DNA of 43,968 nt from Actinomycetes bacterium (GTDB lineage Bacteria; Actinomycetota; Acidimicrobiia; IMCC26256; PALSA-610). Both the position numbers and the translations under genes were made by a program. This document shows positions 7,675 through 16,743 of this stretch, one piece after another; positions within the stretch are counted from its first letter, which is position 1; every line of letters starts with the position of its first letter. Under the pieces are notes generated by a model, which saw nothing but the letters and a program-made list of their open reading frames with translations, ran no database searches and was not told the DNA's origin. The DNA is taken from contig JAODBJ010000289.1 in assembly GCA_025463905.1 (NCBI GenBank), positions 1 through 43,968 of the forward strand, written 5' to 3'.

Positions 7675-8485
7675 CACCGTGATGGAGTTGCGGTCCGTGT
7701 CGTATCAGTACCTCGGTCGCTTTCCTGCGCTCGACGGCGTTTCGTTCACCGTCGGCCGGGGCGAGCGCGTCGCGTTGCTCGGCGCGAACGGTTGTGGAAA
7801 GTCGACCGTCTTGAAAGTGCTCGACGGTCTCGTGTTCCCCGACCGCGGGAGCTACGACGCGTTCGCGGTGCCGGTCACCGAAGACGCGCTGGAAGACGAC
7901 CAATTCGTGACCGCGTTCAGGTCGCGGGTCGGTTTCGTGTTCCAGAACTCCGATGCCCAGGTGTTCTCGCCCACGGTTCGCGAAGAGGTCGCGTTCGGCC
8001 CGTTGCAAATGGGCCTCGACTCACCGGACGTGGAGCGGCGGGTCGACGACGTGCTTGCGATGCTCGAGATCGCGCATCTCGCTGACCGGGCGCCGCACCA
8101 GCTTTCGGGCGGGCAGAAGAAGAGGGTCGCCGTGGCCTCGGTCCTCGTGATGAACCCCGAGGTCTTGCTCTTCGACGAACCGACCGCGGCGCTCGATCCC
8201 CGAGCGCAGCAATGGCTCGTCGCATTGATCGCAGAGCTGCACGCGAGCGGCAAGACGATCATCATCGCGACGCACGATCTCGACCGCCTCGAAGCGATCG
8301 CCGACCGCTGCATCGTGTTCTCCGAGGACCACGAACTCGTGGCCGACGGGCCGACGCGAGCGATCCTCGACGATGTTGCGCTCTTACAGCGGGTGAACCT
8401 CGTGCACGATCACGCGCACGTGCATGCCCAAGAACCCGCGCACCGTCATCTCCACGGCCGCGGTCACCACCAGCTTGCGGGCTAG
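7661..8485 (+). CDS. cbiO: ECF transporter ATPase CbiO with His-rich C-terminus
   Basis: 274 residues; GTG at 7661 preceded by GGAGGCGACC, an ideal spacing. Walker A GANGCGKST (residues 41-49), Q-loop FVFQNSDAQVF, signature LSGGQKKR, Walker B VLLFDEP and the H-loop ATHD are all intact, so it is an active ATPase that powers CbiMQ. The last ~25 residues contain nine histidines (HDHAHVH ... HRHLHGRGHH), unusual for this subunit and probably a cytosolic Ni/Co-binding tail. Only one ATPase gene is present, so the ATPase is probably a homodimer. A start at ATG 7682 is possible but lacks the good ribosome binding site. Confidence 0.92.
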   Translation: MSCVDTVMELRSVSYQYLGRFPALDGVSFTVGRGERVALLGANGCGKSTVLKVLDGLVFPDRGSYDAFAVPVTEDALEDDQFVTAFRSRVGFVFQNSDAQVFSPTVREEVAFGPLQMGLDSPDVERRVDDVLAMLEIAHLADRAPHQLSGGQKKRVAVASVLVMNPEVLLFDEPTAALDPRAQQWLVALIAELHASGKTIIIATHDLDRLEAIADRCIVFSEDHELVADGPTRAILDDVALLQRVNLVHDHAHVHAQEPAHRHLHGRGHHQLAG

Positions 8486-8655
8486 TGGGTGGGTTGCGCT
8501 TCTTCTTCGAGAAGCGTGCGCAGAGCCTCGTCGGAAACGACAGCGCTGCGTAAGTCCAGGAGGAAGTCGACGACCTCGCCCGCCGAGACGCGCTCACGCG
8601 CGGCGAAGCGCTCGAGTGCCTCATCGATCAACGTGACGATTCCGGGCCGGTCCAT
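8482..8655 (-). CDS. Small conserved-looking protein, 57 residues
   Basis: The minus-strand ATG at 8655 is preceded by AAAGGAGCGGC, one of the best ribosome binding sites in the window, and the frame runs to TAG at 8482-8484, overlapping the convergent cbiO stop by 4 bases. The protein begins MDRPGIVTLIDEALERFAAR and continues with ERVSAGEVVDFLLDLR and an acidic tail rich in Glu; it looks all-helical and soluble, with no Cys or His cluster apart from the final His. The heptad-like spacing of Leu/Val resembles small toxin-antitoxin or adaptor proteins, but no family is recognised. It reads away from the thioesterase gene. Confidence 0.65.
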   Translation of the reverse strand: MDRPGIVTLIDEALERFAARERVSAGEVVDFLLDLRSAVVSDEALRTLLEEEAQPTH

Positions 8656-8794
8656 GCCGCTCCTTTCGATCCCTGCACCACGGTAGCCGCTGGCGCAGGC
8701 GCTTCTTGCACGCCTGGTACCGCGGAACGAGCCGGGCCAAACGGCCCAACGAGCACACTGGGTACTGGTCGCGCTTCGCGTACGGTGCGGCGTC

Positions 8795-9649
8795 GTGGCG
8801 ACCTCCTTCGCACAGGAAACGACAGTACGCGCCCACGGTGACCGTTCGGGCCGCTACCTCGCGCACTTCGGCCCCGACTGGTGGGGGCCGCGGGCACCGC
8901 AAGGTGGCGTGGTGGCCGCGACGACATTGCGCGCGATGAGCACGGCGCTCGACAACCCTGCGCACCGGCTGCGCACGTCGACGACGGTGTTCGCGCGCAC
9001 GGTGCCCGCAGGGGCCGTCGCGATAGACGTCGACGTCCTGCGAGCCGGACGTTCCGTCTCACAAGTGCAAGGGACGGTGCACGGCGAGGCCGACCCGGAA
9101 CCGGGCCATCGCACGCTCGCGGTGTTCGGCCGCGAACGCAAAGGCTGGGAGCACCTCGACTTCACCGAGCTCCAGATGCCTTCGGTGCCACCTCCGGAAG
9201 ACTGCGAGCCGTTGCCGGCGGATCGACCGGAGGCATCCATCTTCGACGTGTCGTTCTGGCGCCGGATGGAACTCGGCAACGTCGACTTCCATTACGGATG
9301 GGAACACGACTGGCAAGGCGGCCGCGCGCAAGGAATGCGCTGGATCCGTTATATCGACACGCCGCGCGTTGCCGACGGCACGGTCGACCCGCTCGCGTAT
9401 CTGCCGTTCGTCGACGTGATCCCGGGGGCGGTGTTTCAACGGGTCGGCGCATCAGCACCACGATTCTTCGCGCCGACGCTCGACCTCACCGTGCACTTTC
9501 TCGACCGCACCGAGCACGACTGGACGCTGCAGGTGATGCGCATGCGGCGCGCCACGCACGGCTACGGGTCGGGCGAGATGGAACTCTGGTCGCGCGACGG
9601 CGCGTTGCTCGCGCACGCGAGCCAGACCATGTTCTTCGCCGCTCTTTAA
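8795..9649 (+). CDS. Thioesterase-like (hotdog fold) protein
   Basis: 284 residues from GTG 8795. The pattern GRYLAHFGPDWWGPRAPQGGVVAATTLRAM followed by RTSTTVFARTVPAGAVAIDVDVLRAGRSVSQVQGTV is that of TesB-like/4HBT_3 double-hotdog acyl-CoA thioesterases: the PQGG-V segment starts the hot-dog helix, and SQVQ is the usual strand. The C-terminal half (FFAPTLDLTVHFLDRTEHDW, WSRDGALLAHASQTMFFA) is the second hotdog, whose DGxLxAxASQ ending is typical. The expected reaction is hydrolysis of acyl-CoA in lipid metabolism; the substrate is unknown. The upstream ribosome binding site is weak. Its stop overlaps that of the convergent sufU by 4 bases. Confidence 0.75.
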   Translation: MATSFAQETTVRAHGDRSGRYLAHFGPDWWGPRAPQGGVVAATTLRAMSTALDNPAHRLRTSTTVFARTVPAGAVAIDVDVLRAGRSVSQVQGTVHGEADPEPGHRTLAVFGRERKGWEHLDFTELQMPSVPPPEDCEPLPADRPEASIFDVSFWRRMELGNVDFHYGWEHDWQGGRAQGMRWIRYIDTPRVADGTVDPLAYLPFVDVIPGAVFQRVGASAPRFFAPTLDLTVHFLDRTEHDWTLQVMRMRRATHGYGSGEMELWSRDGALLAHASQTMFFAAL

Positions 9650-10125
9650 CCTGTTTCGTCGAGGCCTTGCTGGAGGGTGTTCCAGGCGAGGGTGGCGCAC
9701 TTGATGCGCACCGGGAACTTCACGACACCCTGCAAGGCCTCGAGGTCGCCGAGGCGTACGCCTTCGAGCTCGGCTTGCAGATCGGCGCCGTCGCCTTCGC
9801 CTTCGAGCTTGTGCTCGTGGATCGACATCAACGCTTTGAACGCGCGGATCAGCTGGCGCGCTTCGGCGACGCTCTTGCCCTTGACCGCCGCGCTCATCAT
9901 CGAGGTCGAGGCTTGGCTGATGGAGCAGCCTTGACCCGCGATCTTCACGTCACGCACCGTGTCGGTGTCGGGGTCGACATCGAGGTAGAGCACCACCTCG
10001 TCGCCGCACAGCGGGTTGAAACCCTCCACCTTGTGCGCGGGCGGCACCGGCAGCTCGCCGCGGTTGCGCGGCGAACGGTAGTGATCGAGGATGATTTCTC
10101 GGTACAGGTCTTCCAGGCCGGGCAT
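9646..10125 (-). CDS. sufU: Iron-sulfur cluster scaffold / sulfur acceptor SufU
   Basis: 159 residues. The three zinc/cluster cysteines and the aspartate of the family are present: C40 and D42 in NPLCGDE, C67 in GQGCSIS, and C143 in RIKCATLAW. The insertion between residues about 108 and 128 (GEGDGADLQAELEGVRLGD) marks SufU rather than IscU. In actinobacteria and firmicutes, SufU takes sulfur from the SufS persulfide. The ATG at 10125 is 29 bases downstream of the sufS stop. It is the last gene of the sufC-sufS-sufU set. Confidence 0.93.
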   Translation of the reverse strand: MPGLEDLYREIILDHYRSPRNRGELPVPPAHKVEGFNPLCGDEVVLYLDVDPDTDTVRDVKIAGQGCSISQASTSMMSAAVKGKSVAEARQLIRAFKALMSIHEHKLEGEGDGADLQAELEGVRLGDLEALQGVVKFPVRIKCATLAWNTLQQGLDETG

Positions 10126-10154
10126 CGCGTCAGATCCTACGTACGGTTCGAGTG

Positions 10155-11386
10155 TCAGCCGAGAAAGAACTTCTCGGCCTTGGCCAAGGACTCCACGAGC
10201 ACGTCGACGTCGGTTTCGTCGTTGTACACGTAGAACGAGGCTCGGGTGGTGGCCGGCACTCCGAGTACCCGCATCAGCGGCTTCGCGCAGTGGTGGCCGG
10301 CGCGCACGCAGACGCCGTCTTCGTCGAGCACCTGGCTCACGTCGTGCGCATGGATCTCGTCGAACAGGAACGACACGGCGCCGCCGCGGCGTTCGACGTC
10401 GAGCGGACCGTAGATGTGGAGGGTCCGCGGGAACCGTTCGAGGAGGGCGTTCAGCGCGTACGCCGTGAGCTGCTTTTCGTGCGCCCGGACGGCATCCATG
10501 CCCAGCGCGCTGAGGTAGTCGACCGCGGCACCGAAACCGACGGCCTCGGCGATCGGTTGGGTGCCCGCCTCGAATTTCCACGGCAGTTCGTTCGGCGTGA
10601 AACCGTCGAGGCGTACGTCGCGGATCATCTCGCCGCCGCCCAGGAACGGAGGCATCGCGTCGAGCAGCGCTTCCCGTCCCCACAGCGCGCCGATACCGGT
10701 GGGGCCGAGCAGCTTGTGAGCTGAGAAGGCCACGAAGTCGGCGTCCCAGGCCTGCACGTCGGTGACGTTGTGGGGGACGTACTGGCACGCGTCGACCAGC
10801 GCGAGTGCGCCGACCGCGTGTGCGGCATCGACCAACTGCCGTACGGGGGGCATGGTGCCGAGCACGTTCGACATCGCGCTCACGCCGAGCAACTTCGCGC
10901 CGTCGAGCAGCGCGTCGAGATTGGAGAGGTCGAGTTCGTAGTCGGGTGTCATCGGGATCCAGCGCACTTCGACACCTCGCTCGGCGGCGAGCATGTGCCA
11001 CGGCACGACGTTCGCGTGGTGCTCGAGGTGCGTGAGCACGATGGCGTCACCCTCGCGGAGGTTGGCGCGCGCCCACGTGTACGCAACGAGGTTGATCGCT
11101 TCGGTCGCGTTGCGGGTGAACACGAGTTCCGCCGTCGATGGCGCGTTTACGAACCGGGCGACTTTGGTGCGCGCGTTCTCGTACGCCGCGGTTGCCTCTT
11201 CGGCGATCGTGTACACCCCACGGTGCACGTTGGCGTACGAGGTGCGGTACATCTGATCCATCGCGTCGAGCACCGCGATCGGCTTCTGCGACGACGACGC
11301 GGAGTCGAGATACACGAGACGATGACCGTGTACCTCGCGGCGCAAGATCGGAAAGTCTTCTTTGATGCGGGCGACGTCGAGGTACG

Positions 11387-11390
<4 letters not shown>
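10155..11390 (-). CDS. sufS: Cysteine desulfurase SufS
   Basis: 411 residues, ATG start. It is a PLP-dependent class-V aminotransferase-fold enzyme that converts cysteine to alanine plus an enzyme persulfide. Visible are the PLP lysine K226 in AFSAHKLLGPTG, the ring-stacking HLEHHANVVPW segment, the substrate-binding GHHCAKPLM loop with catalytic C368, and the N-terminal YLDSASSSQKP. Length and motifs match group II (SufS) enzymes. The gene overlaps the sufC stop by 4 bases, so translation is coupled, and sufU follows. Confidence 0.95.
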
Positions 11391-12142
<752 letters not shown>

Positions 12143-12163
12143 GGCGACATGATAATTCCCCCT

Positions 12164-12186
12164 ATGCCCGTAGTGGAAATGGGCAT
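12164..12186. other. Weak hairpin in the sufC upstream gap
   Basis: ATGCCC (12164-12169) pairs with GGGCAT (12181-12186), with an 11-base loop, in the 57-base gap between the glycosyltransferase stop and sufC. A second small palindrome CCGGC-CTA-GCCGG (12195-12207) covers the glycosyltransferase stop. Either could terminate the glycosyltransferase transcript or regulate sufC; neither is a strong example. Confidence 0.3.
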
Positions 12187-12199
12187 TTCAGATACCGGC

Positions 12200-13225
12200 C
12201 TAGCCGGGGGCGACTTCCTCATAGATCTGCGTGTACCCCGACACCATGGCGGTGGAGGAGAAGCGCTCCTCCACCCGCGCGCGGCAGGCCTCGGGCGAGA
12301 TCTCGCCGATCCAGTTGAGGGCGTCGATCATCTCGCCGTAGGAGTCGCGGCGGAACCCGGTGACCCCGTCTTCGACCAATTCGGGCGCCGCGCCCCAGTT
12401 GGTGGTGACCACCGGCGTGCCGCACGCCATCGCCTCCACCATCACGAGGCCGAACGGCTCCGGCCAGTGGATGGGGAACAGCATCGCCTTGGCCCGGCCG
12501 AGCAGGTCGACTTTCGCCTCGTGGGACACGTTTTCGAAGATCTCGACGTCGCTGCCGAGCAACGGCACCACCATCTCCTCGTAGTAGGCGCGTTCGGGTG
12601 GTTCGCCGCGTTTGAGAATCATCTTGATCGGCAGCCCGGCGTGGCGGGCGGCGGTGATCGCGGTGGCGGGACCCTTGTCGGGATTCGCCCGGCCGATGTA
12701 CACGAGGAAGTCTTCCTTCTCGGCGCGGAACGGATACACGTCGAGGTCGATGCCGTTGTAGACGGTGCCCGAGTAGGCGACGTCTTGGTTGTCGCGGCGC
12801 TGGGCATCACTGATCGCGACGAGGTGGATGTGCTGCGCCGCGACGCCGTAGAACAGGCGCGTCGCCTCGGTCCACGGGCCGTGCAACGTGTGCACCACCG
12901 GCGGTGAACCCCGCAACAACGCTCCGAGCAGCGGGCCGCACACCCCGGCGTGGTCGTGAATGACGTCGAACTCGTCGGCGTGCAGATACGACGACAGTGC
13001 GTGGTACGCGTCATACCAGGCGTTGCCGAGCAGGTGCGGGTCCGGCGGGACCTCGAGCGGCGACACGAGCTTCGCCTTCGTGTTGGAACCACCACTGGCG
13101 AACACGGTGACGTCGTGGCCCGTGTCCACCAGGCCGTCGGCCAGCAGCGCGACGACGAGCTCGATGCCGCCGTAACCCGACGGCGGCACCGGGAACCACA
13201 CGGGAGCGACGATCCCGATCCGCAT
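12200..13225 (-). CDS. GT4-family glycosyltransferase
   Basis: 341 residues from ATG 13225 (MRIGIVAPVWFPVPPSGYGGIE), where the GT-B N-terminal strand begins; a longer frame from 13294 would add an uncharacteristic tail reaching into the divergent gene. The C-terminal domain has VYIGRANPDKGPATAI and PIHWPEPFGLVMVEAMACGTPVVTT, with the conserved E-x7-E nucleotide-sugar motif of GT4 retaining enzymes. Soluble and cytosolic. It is divergent from a glycogen-debranching-type enzyme with a 68-base gap, so a role in cytosolic glucan, trehalose or compatible-solute metabolism is possible. Donor and acceptor are unknown. Confidence 0.85.
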   Translation of the reverse strand: MRIGIVAPVWFPVPPSGYGGIELVVALLADGLVDTGHDVTVFASGGSNTKAKLVSPLEVPPDPHLLGNAWYDAYHALSSYLHADEFDVIHDHAGVCGPLLGALLRGSPPVVHTLHGPWTEATRLFYGVAAQHIHLVAISDAQRRDNQDVAYSGTVYNGIDLDVYPFRAEKEDFLVYIGRANPDKGPATAITAARHAGLPIKMILKRGEPPERAYYEEMVVPLLGSDVEIFENVSHEAKVDLLGRAKAMLFPIHWPEPFGLVMVEAMACGTPVVTTNWGAAPELVEDGVTGFRRDSYGEMIDALNWIGEISPEACRARVEERFSSTAMVSGYTQIYEEVAPG

Positions 13226-13274
13226 TGCGCCGGAAGATACTGCGCCGGACGGAACGGCCGGTGCCGGTTCCCGG

Positions 13275-13284
13275 ACGGTACCGT
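13275..13284. promoter_or_regulatory. Palindrome in the divergent promoter gap
   Basis: ACGGTACCGT is a perfect 10-base palindrome ending 9 bases before the glucosidase ATG, in the 68-base region between two divergent genes. Its position is compatible with an operator or may be chance in GC-rich DNA. Confidence 0.2.
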
Positions 13285-13293
13285 TCACGGGCA

Positions 13294-15426
13294 ATGCCCG
13301 ACCCGTGGACCACGAGTTCGAGCGCGTCGCTCGTACAGGGCGAGACCGTCACCCTCGTCGAGGGTTCCGCGTTCTGCATTTCGGGCCGATCGGGCGATAT
13401 CCGGCCTGAGCATCCCGAGGGGCTGTTCTTCCGCGACACGCGCTTCTTGTCGGAACTGCGAGTGCGGCTGAACGGGCGCCTCCCGGAACCGCTCGGCGCC
13501 GAGGCGCTCGACCCCTTCAGCGCCGTGTTCGTCGTGCGCGACCATCCCCGCGCCGGCCATGCCGATTCGCACTTGATGTTGTTCCGCCGTCGGTACGTGG
13601 GGCGCGGCATGCGCGAAGACCTCACGCTGCACAACTATTCCGAAGAAGCGACCTTCTGCTCGATCGAGATCATCGTCGGTTGCGACTTCGCCGACCTCTT
13701 CGAAGTGAAAGAGGGACGCGTCGAGAAACTCGGCGAGACAACGGTGCACGGCGAGCACTCGCGCCTGACCTTCGCGTACCGGCGCGGCGGTTTCCGGCGC
13801 GCAACGCACGTCGAGTTCAGCCAGGCGCCGCGCTTCTCCGAAACGGTCGTTGCCTACGAAGTGATCGTGCCGCCGCGTGGTGAATGGTCCACGTGTCTGC
13901 AACTCACGCCCGTGATCGAAGACGTCGAGATCGTTCCGCGCTACCTGTGCGGTCAGCCGGTGGAACGTTCCACGCCGGTGGAGCGGCTCGAAACCTGGCG
14001 CCGCCGGTTGCCGAAGGTCACAACCGACCACGACGACTTCCGCGCGTTGCTCGAGCGCTCTACCGAAGACCTCGCCGCGCTGCGCATCTTCGATCCGGAA
14101 CATCCGGAACGCGCGGTCGTCGCCGCCGGCGCGCCATGGTTCATGACGTTGTTCGGCCGCGACTCGTTGATCACGTCGTGGATGACGATGTTGATCGACC
14201 CCGATCTCGCGCTCGGCACACTCGAGACGCTGGCCCGCTTCCAAGGTAAGGAAGTGAACCCGGTCACCGAAGAGGAACCGGGTCGCATCCTGCACGAAAT
14301 GCGATTCGGCGAGACCGCCTCGCTCACCCTTGGCGGCGGTCGCGTCTACTACGGCACGGCCGACGCGACGCCGCTGTTCGTGATGCTGCTGGGCGAGTTG
14401 TCGCGCTGGGGCGTGCGACGCGCGGAAGTCGACGCGCTGTTGCCCGCCGCCGACCGCGCGCTCGAATGGATCGAACACTTCGGCGACCGCAACGACGACG
14501 GGTACGTCGAGTATCAGCGCACGAGCGACCGCGGTCTCGAGAACCAAGGTTGGAAAGACTCGTGGGACTCGATCCGTTTCCGCGACGGCACGCTCGCGCC
14601 AACACCGATCGCGCTGTGCGAAGTGCAGGCCTACGTGTACGGCGCGCTCGTTGCGCGGTCGCATATCGCGACGGAGGCCGGCGACCACGAACTCGCGACG
14701 CGCCTCCGCGACCGCGCGAAAACGCTCAAGGTCGCGTTCAACCGCGACTTCTGGGTCGACCAGGACGGCGGCGGCTACTTCGCGATGGGTCTCGACCGCG
14801 ACCATCGCAAGATCGACGCGATCGCGTCGAACATGGGCCACTGCCTCTGGACCGGCATCGTCGACGAGGAGAAGGCCCCCCACGTCGCGAAGCACTTGTT
14901 GAGCGACGCCATGTTCAGTGGCTGGGGCCTGCGCACACTGTCGGAAGACATGCGGGGCTACAACCCGATCAGCTACCACAACGGCAGCGTGTGGCCGCAC
15001 GACAACGCCATCTGCGCGGCGGGGCTGATGCGTTACGGCTTCGTCGAGGAATCGCACCGGGTGATGCAAGGCATCGTCGATTGCTCGAAGTTCTTCGGCA
15101 ACCTGCTGCCGGAACTGTTCGCCGGTCTCGGGCGGTCGCAATTCGGGTTCCCGGTGAGCTATCCCACATCGTGCTCACCGCAGGCGTGGGCGGCGGCGTC
15201 GCCGCTGCTGTTCCTGCGCACGATGCTCCGCTTCGAGCCCGACATCCGCAACGCGAAACTGCACCTCGCGCCGGCCGTTCCCGACTGGATCGGCCTGCTC
15301 CGCCTCGAGCACATCGAGTTGATGGGCGGCCATCTCACCATCGAGACCGAACGCGACCGAGTACACGCACTCGAGATCCCCGAAGGGCTCCGCATCGTCC
15401 ACTCGCCGCGAGCGCCCACCGCGTAG
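13294..15426 (+). CDS. Amylo-alpha-1,6-glucosidase-like (glycogen debranching) enzyme
   Basis: 710 residues from ATG 13294 (MPDPWTTSSSASLVQGETVTL). The N-terminal beta-sandwich domain (about residues 15-210: GSAFCISGRSGDIRPEHPEGLFFRDTRFLSELRV) is the bacterial debranching-enzyme N-terminal domain. The rest is an (alpha/alpha)6 barrel with GAPWFMTLFGRDSLITSWM, ENQGWKDSWDSIRFRDG and YNPISYHNGSVWPHDNA, the acid-rich active-site loops of this clan. Predicted to hydrolyse alpha-1,6 branches or related alpha-glucosides. Bacterial members also act on other oligosaccharides, so the substrate is uncertain. Divergent from a GT4 gene. Confidence 0.85.
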   Translation: MPDPWTTSSSASLVQGETVTLVEGSAFCISGRSGDIRPEHPEGLFFRDTRFLSELRVRLNGRLPEPLGAEALDPFSAVFVVRDHPRAGHADSHLMLFRRRYVGRGMREDLTLHNYSEEATFCSIEIIVGCDFADLFEVKEGRVEKLGETTVHGEHSRLTFAYRRGGFRRATHVEFSQAPRFSETVVAYEVIVPPRGEWSTCLQLTPVIEDVEIVPRYLCGQPVERSTPVERLETWRRRLPKVTTDHDDFRALLERSTEDLAALRIFDPEHPERAVVAAGAPWFMTLFGRDSLITSWMTMLIDPDLALGTLETLARFQGKEVNPVTEEEPGRILHEMRFGETASLTLGGGRVYYGTADATPLFVMLLGELSRWGVRRAEVDALLPAADRALEWIEHFGDRNDDGYVEYQRTSDRGLENQGWKDSWDSIRFRDGTLAPTPIALCEVQAYVYGALVARSHIATEAGDHELATRLRDRAKTLKVAFNRDFWVDQDGGGYFAMGLDRDHRKIDAIASNMGHCLWTGIVDEEKAPHVAKHLLSDAMFSGWGLRTLSEDMRGYNPISYHNGSVWPHDNAICAAGLMRYGFVEESHRVMQGIVDCSKFFGNLLPELFAGLGRSQFGFPVSYPTSCSPQAWAAASPLLFLRTMLRFEPDIRNAKLHLAPAVPDWIGLLRLEHIELMGGHLTIETERDRVHALEIPEGLRIVHSPRAPTA

Positions 15427-15440
15427 CAAGCGTCACGAAT

Positions 15441-15568
15441 CGCATTTTGCGGTCCAGGCACGAGTCGATAGCCTGCCGCTACCCAAAGGAAGACCCAGGT
15501 GCGACAGGGTGACGCACCACCACGGCCGGGGCTGCGGTACACCGCAGGGAGGCAGCGTGATAACTCCC
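15441..15568 (+). other. Structured leader region upstream of the OpuC-type operon
   Basis: The 195-base gap before the ABC operon has several hairpins: CGCA-TTT-TGCG (15441-15451, possibly a weak terminator), GGTGCG/CGCACC (15498-15518), CTGCGG-TACA-CCGCAG (15532-15547), and two competing helices, CTGCC (15473-15477) with GGCAG (15551-15555) or GGGAG (15547-15551) with CTCCC (15564-15568). The alternative pairings resemble a regulatory leader RNA, but no known riboswitch class is recognised. Confidence 0.35.
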
Positions 15569-15621
15569 AGGGGCGCTCGGCGCGGCGTCGTATCTGACCG
15601 TCCCACGCTGGCAACGGACCG

Positions 15622-16743
15622 GTGACCGAGTCCACGCAGGAAGCCGCGATCCGGCTCGTGCACGTCCGCAAAGTCTTCGAGGGCGCGGCGCGTCCCGCAG
15701 TCGGCGACCTTTCGCTCGATGTCCCGGCGGGTGCACTCGTCGCGCTCGTCGGCCCGTCGGGTTGCGGCAAGACCACCACGCTGAAAATGATCAACCGTCT
15801 GATCGAGCCGACCAGCGGTGAGATCTACGTCGACGGCGTCGAGGTGCGCTCCCTGCCGGCGTCGCACTTGCGCCGCCGCATCGGCTACGTGATCCAGCAG
15901 ATCGGTCTGTTCCCGCACCGCACCGTCGAAGCGAACATCGCCACCGTTCCCCGGTTGTTGCGCTGGGACCGCAATCGCATCAAGGAGCGCGTCGCGCAAC
16001 TCGTCGATCTCGTCGGGCTCGACGTTGAGATACTGCCCCGCTATCCGGCCGAGCTTTCCGGCGGGCAGCAACAGCGGGTCGGCGTGGCCCGGGCGCTCGC
16101 CGCCGACCCGCCGGTGCTGCTCATGGACGAGCCCTACAGCGCGGTGGACCCGATCGTGCGGGCCCACTTGCAAGACGAGTTGATCGCGCTGCAACGCCGA
16201 GTGCGCAAGACGATCGTGCTCGTGACGCACGACATCGACGAAGCGATCAAGCTCGCCGATCGCATCGCGCTGATGAACGTCGGAGGGGTGCTCGAGCAGT
16301 ACGCGACCCCGAACGACTTGCTGCGCCAGCCTGTGAACGAGTTCGTCGCCGATTTCCTCGGTCGCGAGCGCGGTTTGAAGCGGTTGTCGCTGATCACGGT
16401 CGACGGAGTGGAACTGGTCGAGGGACCGGTGGTCGGTTGCGACGCCACCCCTGCCGAGGCTGAGAGTGTGATGGAGAAACACGGCGTCGACTGGGTCGGT
16501 GTGCGCGACGGCGACCGTCTCCTCGGATGGACGGACCGTGCTTCGCTCGCCAACGTCGCCCGCGTCGGCGACGCGCCACTCCGGCCGTTCTCGACCCCGG
16601 TGCATCCCAGCGCGACGCTGCGCGAGACGCTCGACGCGCTCATTGCGAGCCAGACGAACGTTGCGGTCGTGGTCGACAGCGACGACCGCTACCTCGGGAT
16701 GCTCACCATCGAACAGATCAGCGAAGGCGTCCGGCGATCGTGA
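15622..16743 (+). CDS. OpuC/ProV-type osmoprotectant ABC transporter ATPase with CBS domains
   Basis: 373 residues, GTG 15622. ATPase domain: Walker A GPSGCGKTT (residues 44-52), Q-loop VIQQIGLFPHRTVEANIATVPRLL, signature LSGGQQQRVGVARAL, Walker B VLLMDEPYSAVDP and the H-loop VTHDIDEA. This spacing is typical of the OpuCA/ProV family. The C-terminal ~115 residues form a CBS pair (LSLITVDGV to GMLTIEQISEGV), which in OpuA/OpuC senses ionic strength or binds c-di-AMP. First gene of a four-gene importer operon; it overlaps the next gene by 4 bases. The substrate is probably glycine betaine, choline or a similar quaternary amine. Confidence 0.92.
   Translation: MTESTQEAAIRLVHVRKVFEGAARPAVGDLSLDVPAGALVALVGPSGCGKTTTLKMINRLIEPTSGEIYVDGVEVRSLPASHLRRRIGYVIQQIGLFPHRTVEANIATVPRLLRWDRNRIKERVAQLVDLVGLDVEILPRYPAELSGGQQQRVGVARALAADPPVLLMDEPYSAVDPIVRAHLQDELIALQRRVRKTIVLVTHDIDEAIKLADRIALMNVGGVLEQYATPNDLLRQPVNEFVADFLGRERGLKRLSLITVDGVELVEGPVVGCDATPAEAESVMEKHGVDWVGVRDGDRLLGWTDRASLANVARVGDAPLRPFSTPVHPSATLRETLDALIASQTNVAVVVDSDDRYLGMLTIEQISEGVRRS

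Noticed and set aside
8734-8747. GGGCC-AAAC-GGCCC hairpin as a terminator
   Set aside because: Only five pairs, and it lies upstream of the thioesterase gene without a gene ending before it on the same strand.
13226-13294. Longer GT4 start at 13294
   Set aside because: The extra residues have no GT-B character and overlap the divergent glucosidase start; ATG 13225 begins at the expected first strand.
13285-15141. Long minus-strand frame (618 codons) opposite the glucosidase gene
   Set aside because: Low-complexity composition with no domain pattern; it is a GC-rich antisense shadow of a gene with complete active-site motifs.
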